A stretch of 64,000 nucleotides of DNA from Acinetobacter beijerinckii CIP 110307 (GCF_000369005.1 NZ_KB849765.1:248001-312000), one strand, 5' to 3'. Shown: positions 46,921 through 58,232, numbered from the stretch's first letter. A program made the numbers and translations. Notes: generated by a model not told the origin, from the sequence alone.

Positions 46921-48816
46921 TCACAACCAAGCTTTCTCAATTGAAGCAAAAATCCCTTGTCCATCCAAACCACAATCTGCAAGCATTTGCTGATGTGTCG
47001 CTTGATGTAAGAACGTATCAGGCAAACCGAGATTCACAACTGGCTTTAAAATTCGAGCATGTGCTAAGAACTCATTTACTGCACTACCTGCTCCAGCCAT
47101 GACCGCATGCTCTTCTACAGTAACAAACAGTTGAGTACGAGGCGTTAAATCACGAATGATTTTTTCATCCAAAGGCTTCACAAAACGCATATTCACCACA
47201 CGTACACCGATCAAGTGTTTATGAGCGAATAGTTTTGCTGCTTCAACTGAGGCTGCCACTCGACTACCAAAAGCTAAAATACTGATCTGCTGATCTGCAT
47301 CTACATTAAATTCTGCAACAATTTCAGCTTTACCAATTTCTAAAGCAGTCATTTGCTGTTGAATTTCTACACCTGTTCCTGCACCACGCGGATAACGTAC
47401 CGCGGTTGGTCCTTCGTAGAGATAAGCTGTGTGCAACATCTGACGACATTCATTTTCGTCCTTTGGTGCCATGATGACCATATTAGGAACTGTACGCATA
47501 TAGGCATAATCATACGCACCAGCATGCGTTGGACCATCTTCACCCACTAAACCAGCACGATCAATACCAAAAGTAACATCTAAATTTTGCAATGCGACAT
47601 CATGGATTAATTGATCATAACCACGTTGTAAGAAGGTTGAATAAATCGCAACAACAGGTTTTAAGCCTTCACATGCCATACCTGCTGCTAAAGTCACTGC
47701 ATGTTGTTCGGCAATAGCAACATCAAAGAAACGCTCAGGATATTGTTGTGCGAACTTCACCATGCCAGAACCTTCGCACATTGCAGGTGTGATCGCTAAT
47801 AGACGTGAGTCTTGAGCTGCTTGATCACATAACCATTGCCCAAAAACATCTGAATATTTGGGTGGTGATTTTTTGACTGGTGCTGAAGCTGTAGGAGTAA
47901 TCTTAGTAATCGCATGATAGGTAATTGGATCTGCTTCCGCTGGTGCAAAGCCTTTACCTTTTTTAGTGTAAATGTGAACTAATCGCGGACCTTTGCGTTT
48001 TTTGAGTGCATGGAAAACTTGAGCTAACTGTTCCACATCATGACCATCAAATGGTCCAAAATAATCAAAACCAATCGCTTTAAATAAATTATCGGCCGCA
48101 TCCGTCGCAGATTGATGCAAGCGCGAATTATAAGTCCATTTGGGATGTGGTTGAACATAAGCTTCGCCATGTTCATTGACATTAATAAACTGACCTGTTT
48201 CCCAAATCGCTGCTAAGTGTTTTGCAAAACCACCTGTGCTACATGAGATCGACATATCATTATCATTGAGAACAACAATTAAATCAGCATCATGTGCAAC
48301 AGCGTCATTCATCGCTTCAAATGCCATACCCGCTGTCATTGCGCCATCACCGACAATCGCAACAACATCGCATGGATCTTTTTGATAGCGACGTGCCAAA
48401 GCCATCCCCAAACCTGCTGAAATTGCAGTTGATGAATGCCCTACCCCAAAGGTATCAAACTCTGATTCATCACGAGCGGGGAAAGCGGCTAAACCATTTT
48501 TTGTACGAATTGTGGTAATCGTTTCACGGCGACCTGTTAATACTTTATGCGGATAGGCTTGATGACCTACATCCCAAACCAAGCGGTCTTCAGGAGTATT
48601 AAAGCAATAGTGCAGCGCAACAGTCAGTTCGATGACTCCAAGATTTGCACCAAAGTGACCACCGCTTTGTCCTGCTGCATACAAAATGTATTGACGCAAC
48701 TCATCAGCCACTTGTACGAGTTGGCTTTGCTCGAGCTGACGTAATTGTTGTGGATGATCAATTCCATCTAACAATGGCGTAACAGGGCGTTGAGTTGGAA
48801 TTTCGGTATACAACAT
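46921..48816 (-). CDS. dxs: 1-deoxy-D-xylulose-5-phosphate synthase
   Basis: DXS (631 aa) joins pyruvate and glyceraldehyde 3-phosphate in the first step of the MEP isoprenoid pathway. The TPP-binding [15 protein letters not shown] (about 155-170) with NDNDMSIS, and the transketolase segment [17 protein letters not shown] with the catalytic Glu, are clear. The ATG at 48816 ([11 protein letters not shown]) matches family N-termini; 19 more upstream codons are open but lack support. It is divergent from ribA. Confidence 0.96.
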   Translation of the reverse strand: MLYTEIPTQRPVTPLLDGIDHPQQLRQLEQSQLVQVADELRQYILYAAGQSGGHFGANLGVIELTVALHYCFNTPEDRLVWDVGHQAYPHKVLTGRRETITTIRTKNGLAAFPARDESEFDTFGVGHSSTAISAGLGMALARRYQKDPCDVVAIVGDGAMTAGMAFEAMNDAVAHDADLIVVLNDNDMSISCSTGGFAKHLAAIWETGQFINVNEHGEAYVQPHPKWTYNSRLHQSATDAADNLFKAIGFDYFGPFDGHDVEQLAQVFHALKKRKGPRLVHIYTKKGKGFAPAEADPITYHAITKITPTASAPVKKSPPKYSDVFGQWLCDQAAQDSRLLAITPAMCEGSGMVKFAQQYPERFFDVAIAEQHAVTLAAGMACEGLKPVVAIYSTFLQRGYDQLIHDVALQNLDVTFGIDRAGLVGEDGPTHAGAYDYAYMRTVPNMVIMAPKDENECRQMLHTAYLYEGPTAVRYPRGAGTGVEIQQQMTALEIGKAEIVAEFNVDADQQISILAFGSRVAASVEAAKLFAHKHLIGVRVVNMRFVKPLDEKIIRDLTPRTQLFVTVEEHAVMAGAGSAVNEFLAHARILKPVVNLGLPDTFLHQATHQQMLADCGLDGQGIFASIEKAWL

Positions 48817-49121
48817 AATGTGGCAAAGCCTTTTTAAGCCTGGCAAATCCGAAGCTGGGTTAAATGGGGGCAATCATACAATTAAATATGATCTACCTTC
48901 AATCAGCCACATGTGCGAATGATGTAGTGCTGAACATTCTCAAACCAATCATAACTGACTGGCTCGCAGATTATCCTGAATTATGTCACTGTTTATCAAC
49001 CATTATTGTGTGCTTTCTATGAAAAAGAAAAACTTATGTGAAAAATCAGAAATTCCAATTCACTCAATCTTCACACATTAAGCTATACTTTGACTGTTTT
49101 TATTATAATAGAGAGTTATCT
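48817..49121. other. Divergent intergenic region dxs/ribA
   Basis: 305 nt between the chosen starts. Near ribA there are two -10-like boxes, TATACT (49084-49089) and TATAAT (49104-49109), neither with a convincing -35. No FMN riboswitch features were recognised. An ORF start at 49038 upstream of ribA has no family support. Confidence 0.45.
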
Positions 49122-49724
49122 GTGCCGATTGAATTTATTGCAACATCAAAGCTACCTACTGCTTTCGGTGACTTCAATATTTCCGTGTTTCAAGACCCTG
49201 AGACGGGTGAAGAACACGTGGCACTTTCTAAAGGTTTAGAAACTGCTCCCAATAAACCAGTATTAGTTCGTATTCATTCTGAATGCTTAACTGGTGATGC
49301 GTTCGCCTCACTCAAATGCGATTGTGGTCCTCAATTACAAGCAACTCAACGCCTAATTAATGAGGCTGGACAAGGTGTGATTTTGTATTTACGTCAAGAG
49401 GGTCGTGGCATTGGATTAACCAACAAAATCCGTGCTTATGCTTTACAGGATCAAGGGCATGATACGGTTGATGCAAATCTTATGTTGAATCTTCCTGCTG
49501 ATGCGCGTCGTTATGATATGTGCAGCATTATGCTCGATCATCTTGAAATTAAAGAAGTGAAATTAATCACCAATAATCCTTTGAAACTTAAAGCATTAAC
49601 CGATCTTGGAATTAATGTGATTGAGCGTGTACCTCTCACAGTTGGTCGTAATCCATTTAATGAACAATATTTAAAGACCAAAAGTGAACGAATGAATCAT
49701 CTTTATCAAAAAGATGACTTTTAA
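49122..49724 (+). CDS. ribA: GTP cyclohydrolase II
   Basis: RibA (200 aa) opens GTP to start riboflavin synthesis. Zinc-binding cysteines are C55, C66 and C68 ([17 protein letters not shown]), and the substrate region [20 protein letters not shown] is complete. The GTG at 49122 is chosen: it gives (M)[19 protein letters not shown], the usual start, and GAGAG lies 6-7 nt before it. An ATG at 49038 would add 28 unsupported residues. It is stand-alone, not fused to ribB. Confidence 0.94.
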   Translation: MPIEFIATSKLPTAFGDFNISVFQDPETGEEHVALSKGLETAPNKPVLVRIHSECLTGDAFASLKCDCGPQLQATQRLINEAGQGVILYLRQEGRGIGLTNKIRAYALQDQGHDTVDANLMLNLPADARRYDMCSIMLDHLEIKEVKLITNNPLKLKALTDLGINVIERVPLTVGRNPFNEQYLKTKSERMNHLYQKDDF

Positions 49725-49756
49725 TTCATTTCAAAGGTGTTCAAAAATAAAGCATT

Positions 49757-49800
49757 TAAGGGATTTTTAATTAGAAAAATTAAAAATCCCTTATTTTTTT
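49757..49800 (+). terminator. Terminator after ribA
   Basis: Long stem TAAGGGATTTTTAATT (49757-49772) / AATTAAAAATCCCTTA (49778-49793) with a 5-nt loop, then T7. Confidence 0.9.
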
Positions 49801-49818
49801 TATGGATTTATGTTTTGA

Positions 49819-50796
<978 letters not shown>

Positions 50797-50805
50797 ATGA
50801 AATTA

Positions 50806-50835
50806 TTCATCCCTGATATAAAGCTCAGGGATGAA
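50806..50835 (+). terminator. Hairpin after hemF
   Basis: Perfect 11-bp stem TTCATCCCTGA (50806-50816) / TCAGGGATGAA (50825-50835) with an 8-nt loop, 10 nt after the hemF stop. The run after it (ATCTTATCTG) is poor in T, so it may protect the 3' end more than terminate. Confidence 0.55.
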
Positions 50836-50851
50836 ATCTTATCTGAAAACA

Positions 50852-51433
50852 TTAAAATAAAAATATTGTGGTATTTGGGATGGGTTGTTGAATTAGGTCT
50901 AATCTAAAATTTTGCATCAGCTCTCGACTTAAAGGTTTAGGTCTATCCTTTAATGTCAGAAGTAATCGTAGAAATTGCCCATGCGTGAAAATCACTAAAT
51001 TCTTTTCCGCATACTCCTTTTCTAATTGTCTTAATTTTTTATGAAATAGTTGTACACGAATGTATAAGTCAGTAAAAGACTCCGCATCATCGCCATCCCG
51101 ATAATCGCAGTCCATCTTTTCCCAATATGCTTTTACCCACTCTTTTCGATCATCTAAATTGGTATTTGCACACTTACGTTCAGAAAGATAACTAAACTCA
51201 TGAATGTTTCCATCTATCTCCGCAGTGATCCTATATTTTTGTAAAATAGGTTCAGCAGTCTGATATGTACGTAAATATTTAGAAATAATCACATAGTCAA
51301 TTTGAGGCAAGCTCACACAAAGTTGCTTAGCTTGTCATTTGCCATTTTCACTAAGAGCAATAGAAGCATGAGATAAAGTGCGCCCATTGATATTGGCCTC
51401 GCTTTCAGCATGCCGAATTAAAAATATACTCAT
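50852..51433 (-). pseudogene. Histidine phosphatase gene interrupted by in-frame TGA
   Basis: Read from the ATG at 51433, the frame gives MSIFLIRHAESEANINGRTL, with the phosphatase RH motif (R7, H8), up to ...LSENGK. A TGA then falls at codon 33 (51337-51335), after which the same frame resumes QAKQLCVSLPQIDYVIISK and continues to the second catalytic His in VIFTHGQFLRL. Without the stop the protein would be about 193 aa, normal for the phosphoglycerate-mutase-like superfamily. A C-to-T change of CGA or a G-to-A change of TGG would explain it. The remaining frame from GTG 51316 (154 aa) lacks the catalytic RH motif. A sequencing error or a recent mutation are both possible. Confidence 0.85.
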
Positions 51434-51585
51434 AGTTTTATTTAAAGTTGTATCTTGATTTTCATTCATCAAAACATGTTGTAAAAACTAAATCACCACA
51501 TCGTCTTGTTATAGATGTAAATCAATATTGCAGCATCCCTTTCAACTTTATAAACTTCTACTAACCTTTACCATACTGATCACTC

Positions 51586-52374
51586 ATGACCAAACAATTT
51601 GCTGTAATTGGAAACCCGATTGAACAATCTCGCTCACCAGAGTTACATCACGCATTCGCAGCAAAAGCAGGAGTCGATCTAAACTATAAAAAAATTCTTG
51701 CGCCCTTAGATGGATTTGAAAGCACAGTAAAAGATTTCTTTGCACAAAACGGTGCGGGCATGAATGTCACTGTGCCTTTTAAAGAACAAGCATTCGCCCT
51801 TTGCGATCAATTGACTGAACGCGCTAAGATTGCAAAAGCAGTGAATACCTTATGGATGCAAGATGGCAAGCTCCACGGTGACAATACTGATGGTCAGGGC
51901 TTGGTTACAGCAATTCAAGCCTTAAATTGGAGTTTAGAAAATAGTCGTATTTTAATTTTAGGTGCAGGTGGTGCAACACGCGGTGTGATTTATCCACTGG
52001 TTCAAGCTGGCACAAAACAAATTGTGATTGCTAACCGAACACTCACTCGCGCTGAGCAACTCGTTGAGGATTTAAAAGATGCTGTTGCCCAGACTGAGCT
52101 AAAAGCCATTCGCTTAGATGAATTGACAGGTGAATTTGATTTTGTGATTAACGCAACTTCAGCAAGTTTAAGCGGTGAAGCATTACAATTACCTGAAAAC
52201 TTAATCTTTCATCATGCCTATGAAATGGCTTATGGAAAACCCTCTAGCTTTTTGGAGCAAGCCCAAGAGCGTCAAGTTCCCTCAACTGATGGTTTTGGCA
52301 TGTTAGTGGGGCAAGCTATTGAAGCTTTCTCTATTTGGAATGGTGTTAAACCCGAATTAAAAGATTTTTTATAA
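51586..52374 (+). CDS. aroE: Shikimate dehydrogenase
   Basis: AroE (262 aa) reduces 3-dehydroshikimate with NADPH in the aromatic amino acid pathway. Substrate binding starts in IEQSRSPELHH. Catalytic K66 lies in NVTVPFKEQAF and D102 in GDNTDGQGLV, and the NADP loop is GAGGATRG followed by ANRTLTRAEQL, whose Arg selects NADP. A terminator follows. Confidence 0.96.
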   Translation: MTKQFAVIGNPIEQSRSPELHHAFAAKAGVDLNYKKILAPLDGFESTVKDFFAQNGAGMNVTVPFKEQAFALCDQLTERAKIAKAVNTLWMQDGKLHGDNTDGQGLVTAIQALNWSLENSRILILGAGGATRGVIYPLVQAGTKQIVIANRTLTRAEQLVEDLKDAVAQTELKAIRLDELTGEFDFVINATSASLSGEALQLPENLIFHHAYEMAYGKPSSFLEQAQERQVPSTDGFGMLVGQAIEAFSIWNGVKPELKDFL

Positions 52375-52384
52375 ATCAACGTAT

Positions 52385-52421
52385 GTAAAAAAGAACCTGC
52401 ATAAATCAGGTTATTTTTTAC
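52385..52421 (+). terminator. Terminator after aroE (bidirectional)
   Basis: Stem GTAAAAAA-x-AACCTG (52385-52399) / CAGGTT-x-TTTTTTAC (52407-52421) with one mismatch and a 7-nt loop. A/T runs form part of the stem. It lies between convergent genes. Confidence 0.75.
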
Positions 52422-52432
52422 ATAATTAACAA

Positions 52433-54736
52433 TTATTTAGTGCTTAACATTTTCAAATAAACGTCTTTAAAAATTTCATAATCAATAAATTCATTATGCT
52501 CAATCTTTAATGATTTTATGCTCTTTTCAGACAACTTATTTTTACGCGCATCAACATACACCTGTCCTAAAATATTTGCTGTTTGGGCAAGTAGAAGCTT
52601 TTCTTCACTTGAAACCCCATTTTCCAGTTCAAATTGAATCTGATATTGCTGTGCAAATAACTGTTGTGGCTGCTTATATTGAGCTTGCAATTTTTTCCAA
52701 GCTTGACGATCTTTATCACCGCGCATTGCTTCATTAACGATACGATTAACAGCTTGACCCAATTTATCATCAAACTGATCTTCCTCTTGAAGATGGTGTT
52801 TATTTTGTAACGCTTCTATTGTTTGTAGTGCTTTACCTTCTGGATTATAAACCTCTTCATTGCCATACCAATACGCAAAGACAGCAGCAATTTCCTGTAA
52901 TTCCTGACTCGTATAGCGCTGTACAATTTCAGGCTTAGTTTCAATCAATTTCGCGATAAATACTGCTTTATACGTTTGCTCATAGGCTTTCGTTGCATCA
53001 AATCGTTGTTCAGCAATCACTTTCAATTGGTCATCTAATGATAGTGTATATGCTTCTGCTGAACGTTCTTGAACATTCGTTTGCCCTAACTTTTCAGAGA
53101 AACTACCAATCGCCTGCTCTAACATAGAACCTTTGCTTGCTTCTGCCCATGTTTTAGCACGCTTCAATTGAGCTTGGTCAATTGGAGTTGCTTTACCATA
53201 ATTAGAAATCAGCATGTCTGCTTTGACGTTAAAGCGAGATTTCATCTCAGGTAATGCATAATTCAAATCATAATCGATTTTAACCGCACGTCCTTGAGTA
53301 TCTAACCCAACATCCATAATAAAAGGATTACGTTTATCTACAGGTGGGAGTGCTTTTGCAATCTCAGCCTGATGCTTGATCCATAACGCTTTAAATGCTT
53401 GATCATCAATAAATTGATTTTTATCGTACACAACAAATTCTTTTTCTATAGCTTTTAGCTTTTCTATGTATGAAAGAAAACCTGATTCAGTTTTCTTATC
53501 ACCAAATACATCTACACCATAAAGGCTTTGACAATATTGTGCGTCACCATAGGTTGCCTTAGACGCATTTTGCAATGTTAAACATTGGTCTTCTGATAAA
53601 CCATCTTGCTCATCATCAACTGAAGTTGAATCAGCCACAGCATTTTCTGCGGCATCATCCGCGGCTTGTTGTGCCTCATCAGCGGCATCTTCAGCAGCCT
53701 CAACCGCTGAAGTATCCGCTTCAGCATCAACACCAAAGTGCTGATTGACTAATCGATAAAGTTGTTGGCTGACGACACTTGGGTCTTCTGCTGATTGTTT
53801 ATTATTTAATGGCGTTTTTGTAGTATCAGCAGGCGTTTTGTTGGCATCATCTAGAATTAACTTTTCTAAATTTGCTTCTTTAATATTTAATATGCTTTGC
53901 ATCAAATATTTTTCATTAACCTTACTATACAAATTTGCTTGTAAGATCAGCTCCTCAATTGAGGTTTTTAAACGAATTTTTTCAACAACACCGGCAGCCT
54001 GATCCGCAGATGTAATTGATAAAGCTTGGATATTATTCGCATCGGCTAATCGATAATAAACCGCGCTAGATGCTTTTACATATTCAGCAAATTTTTTGTA
54101 ATCGACTTGTTTGAACAAATCCTGATATTTGGAAAAATCCAAGTAAGCCAAATTATTTTGATTTTCTTTATTGACCAAATAAGGCATTAAAGCGAAGTAA
54201 TTGATATAGAATTTATAACTACTCAGATCTAGTACCATCGGTACTTTCGCTTGAACCAACAGTGTTGGCTTTTCATAACGCGCGGTTAGATTAAATGAAC
54301 CCATTTTTTGGCGATAATGAACTGAGCCATCATATTCAAACTGCATATCATTTAAAATATTGGTCATGATACGAGCGAATTTATCTGCTTTAGTGCCGAA
54401 AGCACTCTTAGGCTGCTCAGCTAAAGCGGTATATAAAGCTTTCTTTTGCTGACTATTCAAATTGACTTTTTGATCACGCAAATATTGATCCGCTTTTTGT
54501 TGTACTGCGGCATCTAATACTTTGTTATCAGTCGCTGATTTCTGTTTTTCGTCCAGATCGACATGTACATTAAATTTTCCCCGATAATCATAACTCGGAT
54601 ATTCGTACATCGCATTGAGGCTATTAATCGCCTTCTGATCTAAGTTAGCAGAGCCTGAATTGGTTTTAATGACATGCTGTGAACATGCAGAAAGACTAAG
54701 ACCCAAGATACATAATGTTAAATATTTTAAACGCAT
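52433..54736 (-). CDS. Large lipoprotein of unknown function (767 aa)
   Basis: From the ATG at 54736 (MRLKYLTLCILGLSLSACSQ) the lipobox LSAC places the lipidated Cys at residue 18 with Ser at +2, suggesting outer-membrane sorting. Two globular halves are separated by an Ala/Asp/Glu-rich, probably disordered linker (about 345-395: AVEAAEDAADEAQQAADDAA). Just after it lies a Cys pair (DQCLTLQNAS...AQYCQSL) that could form a disulfide. I do not recognise a family. The frame extends to a GTG at 54751, but the lipoprotein signal fits the ATG. It appears to be a single-gene unit. Confidence 0.75.
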   Translation of the reverse strand: MRLKYLTLCILGLSLSACSQHVIKTNSGSANLDQKAINSLNAMYEYPSYDYRGKFNVHVDLDEKQKSATDNKVLDAAVQQKADQYLRDQKVNLNSQQKKALYTALAEQPKSAFGTKADKFARIMTNILNDMQFEYDGSVHYRQKMGSFNLTARYEKPTLLVQAKVPMVLDLSSYKFYINYFALMPYLVNKENQNNLAYLDFSKYQDLFKQVDYKKFAEYVKASSAVYYRLADANNIQALSITSADQAAGVVEKIRLKTSIEELILQANLYSKVNEKYLMQSILNIKEANLEKLILDDANKTPADTTKTPLNNKQSAEDPSVVSQQLYRLVNQHFGVDAEADTSAVEAAEDAADEAQQAADDAAENAVADSTSVDDEQDGLSEDQCLTLQNASKATYGDAQYCQSLYGVDVFGDKKTESGFLSYIEKLKAIEKEFVVYDKNQFIDDQAFKALWIKHQAEIAKALPPVDKRNPFIMDVGLDTQGRAVKIDYDLNYALPEMKSRFNVKADMLISNYGKATPIDQAQLKRAKTWAEASKGSMLEQAIGSFSEKLGQTNVQERSAEAYTLSLDDQLKVIAEQRFDATKAYEQTYKAVFIAKLIETKPEIVQRYTSQELQEIAAVFAYWYGNEEVYNPEGKALQTIEALQNKHHLQEEDQFDDKLGQAVNRIVNEAMRGDKDRQAWKKLQAQYKQPQQLFAQQYQIQFELENGVSSEEKLLLAQTANILGQVYVDARKNKLSEKSIKSLKIEHNEFIDYEIFKDVYLKMLSTK

Positions 54737-54976
54737 AGCTTTACCAAACACCCTTATATCGTTATATTTTCAACTATAAAATAGATTATTTTTCACATAT
54801 ACTGTATGCGAAGACTCTAGCAGAAAAATGATTTTCTTAAGTAAAACTTTTTTTGAAAATTCGCTTTTCTGACATTTTTTTCCCTCGGGTTTATCAATGT
54901 ATTTTTTATCACTAGTATGAATAATCAAAGTATCGAAACAGATAATCCAAAATGATTCAAATACAGGATTAAGATT

Positions 54977-56800
54977 ATGCCAGCATATAAAGCCCCGCTC
55001 CGTGATATTCGTTTCTTAATGAACGAAATGTTAGATTATCCAGCACATTACCAAACTTTGACAAGTGGTCAAAATGCGGATGCTGAAACCGTTGATATGA
55101 TTCTTGAAGGTGCAGCTGATTATTGCGAAAACGTACTTTCTCCGCTGAACCAATCAGGTGATGAAGAAGGTTGTACTTTCAACAATGGTGAAGTCACTAC
55201 ACCGAAAGGTTTTAAAGATGCTTATGACCAGTTCGTAATGGGTGGTTGGCAAGGTCTTTCTTATCCTGAAGAGTTTGGTGGTCAAGGCTTACCAATGTCT
55301 TTGAACCTCATCAAATCAGAAATGATGGGTACTGCAAACTGGTCGTTTACAATGTATCCAGGTTTAAGTACAGGCTGTATGAACACCATCATGCAATTTG
55401 GTACTGATGAGCAAAAAAATACCTACATGCCTAAATTGGTTGAAGGTACTTGGTCTGGCACAATGTGTTTAACAGAACCACAATGTGGTACAGACTTAGG
55501 TCAAGTAAAAACTAAAGCTGAACCTGCTGCTGATGGTACTTATAAAATCTCTGGTACGAAAATCTTCATCTCTGCGGGTGAACACGATTTAACAGACAAT
55601 ATCATTCATATCGTACTTGCGCGTCTTCCAGATGCCCCTGCTGGTACACGTGGTATTTCTTTATTCATCGTACCTAAATTCATCCCAACTGCTGATGGCG
55701 GTGTTGGTGAGCGTAATACAGTTTCTTGTGGTTCTATCGAACACAAGATGGGGATTAAAGCGTCTGCAACAGCGGTATTAAACTTTGATAATGCAACTGG
55801 TTACCTGATCGGTGAAATTAACAAAGGCTTACATGCAATGTTTACGTTCATGAACACTGCACGTATTGGTACAGCAGTTCAAGGTATTGCACATGCGGAA
55901 CTTTCTTTCCAAGGTGCGTTACCTTATGCGAAAGACCGCATGTCGATGCGTGCCCTTTCTGGTAAGAAAGAGCCTGAGCGTGTAGGTGATGCGATTATTC
56001 ACCATGCTGACGTTCGTCGTATGTTATTAACTCAAAAAGCGGTTGCAGAAGGCGGTCGCGCAATGATCTATCATGCTGCTAAACTTGCAGACAAAATGAC
56101 AGATGCATTGGTAAATGGCGATCAAGCTGCTTATGAAGCTGCCGACGACAAACTTGGTTTCTATACGCCGATTTTAAAAGGTTTCTTGACTGAATTAGGT
56201 TTGGAGGCAGCAAATCACGGTATGCAAGTTTACGGTGGTCATGGCTATATCCGTGAATGGGGTATGGAACAAATCGCACGTGATGCACGTATCTCAACAT
56301 TGTATGAAGGTACAACAGGTATCCAAGCACTTGACTTATTAGGTCGTAAAGTTCTTTTAAGCTCAAAAGGTAAAGTCGTTCGTGACTATACTGCTGAAAT
56401 CTTGAAATTCTGTGCTACTCATGCGCGTAACAAGTATTTACGTCGTTTCGCTTGGGACTTAACGAAGCTTTGCGCTCAATGGAATACTTTAACTGTTCGC
56501 ATCATGCTTGCAGCTCGTAAAGACCGTGACATCGTATCTTCTGCTTCCAATGATTTCTTGATGTTCTCTGGTTATGTAATGATGGCTTATTTCTGGGCTC
56601 AACAAGCAGTGATTGCTTCTGAGAAACTAGAAACTGGTAACGGAATTGAAACACCAGAATTCTATAAAGCAAAAATCAAAGTTGCAGATTTCTACTTTGA
56701 CCGCTTATTGCCACGCGCTCAAGGTCATGCAGAATCAATGGTAACCACGTCTCGTACCTTGACTTCTCTTGCTCCAGAACACTTCAGCTTCGATTACTAA
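54977..56800 (+). CDS. Acyl-CoA dehydrogenase, 607-aa type
   Basis: A large acyl-CoA dehydrogenase with an extra C-terminal domain (PF12806 type), as in the FadE-like enzymes of Acinetobacter and Pseudomonas and in DmdC. The start MPAYKAPLRDIRFLMNEML is typical. TEPQCGTDLGQV lies near 170, and the catalytic Glu is E444 in LYEGTTGIQALDLLGRK. Unlike the enzyme at 452, it keeps the standard catalytic position. Ribosome site AGGA lies about 10 nt before the ATG. Chain-length specificity is not readable. Confidence 0.9.
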   Translation: MPAYKAPLRDIRFLMNEMLDYPAHYQTLTSGQNADAETVDMILEGAADYCENVLSPLNQSGDEEGCTFNNGEVTTPKGFKDAYDQFVMGGWQGLSYPEEFGGQGLPMSLNLIKSEMMGTANWSFTMYPGLSTGCMNTIMQFGTDEQKNTYMPKLVEGTWSGTMCLTEPQCGTDLGQVKTKAEPAADGTYKISGTKIFISAGEHDLTDNIIHIVLARLPDAPAGTRGISLFIVPKFIPTADGGVGERNTVSCGSIEHKMGIKASATAVLNFDNATGYLIGEINKGLHAMFTFMNTARIGTAVQGIAHAELSFQGALPYAKDRMSMRALSGKKEPERVGDAIIHHADVRRMLLTQKAVAEGGRAMIYHAAKLADKMTDALVNGDQAAYEAADDKLGFYTPILKGFLTELGLEAANHGMQVYGGHGYIREWGMEQIARDARISTLYEGTTGIQALDLLGRKVLLSSKGKVVRDYTAEILKFCATHARNKYLRRFAWDLTKLCAQWNTLTVRIMLAARKDRDIVSSASNDFLMFSGYVMMAYFWAQQAVIASEKLETGNGIETPEFYKAKIKVADFYFDRLLPRAQGHAESMVTTSRTLTSLAPEHFSFDY

Positions 56801-56819
56801 TTGAATCGGAACTGATCAA

Positions 56820-56849
56820 TAAAAAGAGCGCTTGAAGCGCTCTTTTTAT
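56820..56849 (+). terminator. Bidirectional terminator after the 607-aa acyl-CoA dehydrogenase
   Basis: Stem AAAAAGAGCGCTT (56821-56833) / AAGCGCTCTTTTT (56835-56847), T-runs on both strands, between convergent genes. Confidence 0.9.
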
Positions 56850-56862
56850 TTAATATTGGTTT

Positions 56863-57537
56863 TTAGTGTTTAACTTTTTCAAACACATAAGCCTGTTCAG
56901 GGAAAGGATATTCTTGAAAGAACTTGCGATTGCGTCCATGATCACCATTCCAAATTTGATCTAAATCTAAAACTAAATCTTGTTTTGAATTAATTTTATA
57001 ATACAAATTCACATCGGCAGCTTCACAACGAACCAAAATTTCCTTACCAGCCTTTTGCACTCGCCATTGTACTTGTTTACAGGTCTGTTCTATTTTCGCA
57101 ATATTCGTTGAAGCGTCTGAACCCAAACGCCCAAAACTGGTATTGGTCCAATAAACGGAGCCATCTTCTAATAAATTAAGAATATACTCAGCTTCTTTTT
57201 CATTTTTAACACAACCTGCAAAAGCATCAGTACACGGAATCCGCGCATGATAACGACCAGCATATTGCATATCTTTGTCCGTCGGCTTGTCTAAAGACTT
57301 TGAAGCGACATGAGGAATGGTCGCTTGTCCTGCGACTTCAGTTAAAGAAATTCCTTCACTAGATACGTTTTGATCATCTTCGAAAATAATTGCAGCAGAA
57401 CTTTCCTCACTACTCCGTTGTGTTTGAGTCTGTTTTTTCATTGATTCAGGATGATGGCTATCGCAAGCACTTAACCCTAGCGTGAATAGAACGCCTACAC
57501 TTACATTTTGTAAGAATAACCTGAACTGCATATTCAT
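56863..57537 (-). CDS. Lipoprotein, NlpE-like C-terminal region
   Basis: A 224-aa lipoprotein: signal sequence then LSAC with C25. The next residue is Asp (+2), the E. coli signal for retention in the inner membrane. After a Ser/Glu-rich linker, YAGRYHARIPCTDAFAGCVK with the following NLLEDGSVYWTN resembles the NlpE small barrel (GxYxGxLPCxxC...L..DG). NlpE proteins sense envelope and copper stress. The match is by eye and the Cys spacing differs, so I hold it loosely. Confidence 0.55.
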   Translation of the reverse strand: MNMQFRLFLQNVSVGVLFTLGLSACDSHHPESMKKQTQTQRSSEESSAAIIFEDDQNVSSEGISLTEVAGQATIPHVASKSLDKPTDKDMQYAGRYHARIPCTDAFAGCVKNEKEAEYILNLLEDGSVYWTNTSFGRLGSDASTNIAKIEQTCKQVQWRVQKAGKEILVRCEAADVNLYYKINSKQDLVLDLDQIWNGDHGRNRKFFQEYPFPEQAYVFEKVKH

Positions 57538-57873
57538 AATTCTCTAACATCAACATCGATATGGCTTTCTAAGCTGACTCAATCACCCTAATTTATTGAA
57601 AATATAGAGATCAATCAAATAAGCGTCCATTCCCAAAAAGGATAAGCAGCAACAAACTTTCAGATGGAAATAGCCAATGACAAAGCAGATTGCTTTAAGT
57701 CGGTGCATTTTAGGCGATAGTGTCGGTTTTTCCATCAACAAATTACACACCGTAACGATTTTGTTATCTGTTTAAACTTTAAAAAAAAGAATTTACCCCT
57801 ATTTCTTTAATAACAGCAGCTTATATATTTTTATTTTACTGTTGTAACTTATTTATTTTAGGAGAATGTCTCG
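57538..57873. other. Divergent intergenic region before pspC-like gene
   Basis: 336 nt, AT-rich, without a credible ORF. The right end holds the pspC-like ribosome site AGGAGA (about 57861). I could not define promoters with confidence. Confidence 0.4.
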
Positions 57874-58143
57874 ATGACCAATTCTGGTTTATATCGCTCT
57901 AGCCAACGAAGCATGATCGCTGGTGTTCTAGGTGGTATTGCGGAACGTTTTGGTTGGAATGCAAATTTATTACGCCTGATCTTTGTGGTGATCTCGCTCA
58001 TGAGTGCTGCCTTTCCTGGTATCTTAGTTTATCTAGTTTTATGGTTAGTCATACCGAAAAAACAGATTGATCAAATAGAACGGGTACAAGGTTACAACCA
58101 ATCCATCAAAACCATTAATGATCACGAGACAACAAAGCGTTAA
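57874..58143 (+). CDS. PspC-domain membrane protein
   Basis: An 89-aa PspC-domain protein. The family core SSQRSMIAGVLGGIAERFGW (about 9-28) leads into one or two membrane helices, LLRLIFVVISLMSAAFPGIL and VYLVLWLVIP, then a basic, polar tail. PspC in enterics relays envelope stress to PspA/PspB; no other psp gene lies here, so the role is open. Strong ribosome site AGGAGA. Confidence 0.82.
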   Translation: MTNSGLYRSSQRSMIAGVLGGIAERFGWNANLLRLIFVVISLMSAAFPGILVYLVLWLVIPKKQIDQIERVQGYNQSIKTINDHETTKR

Positions 58144-58174
58144 TTAAGGTTTTCTGTATATTTATGTTTTGGTC

Positions 58175-58216
58175 GCTACGGTTGAGTTTCCCCCAATCCA
58201 ACCGTAGCTTTTTTTA
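58175..58216 (+). terminator. Terminator after the PspC-like gene
   Basis: Stem GCTACGGTTG (58175-58184) / CAACCGTAGC (58199-58208), 14-nt loop, then T7. Confidence 0.88.
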
Positions 58217-58232
58217 TTGTAAAAATTAAAGC

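Noticed and set aside
48817..49121. FMN riboswitch upstream of ribA
   Set aside because: The conserved RFN-element segments are not visible and the likely leader is too short.
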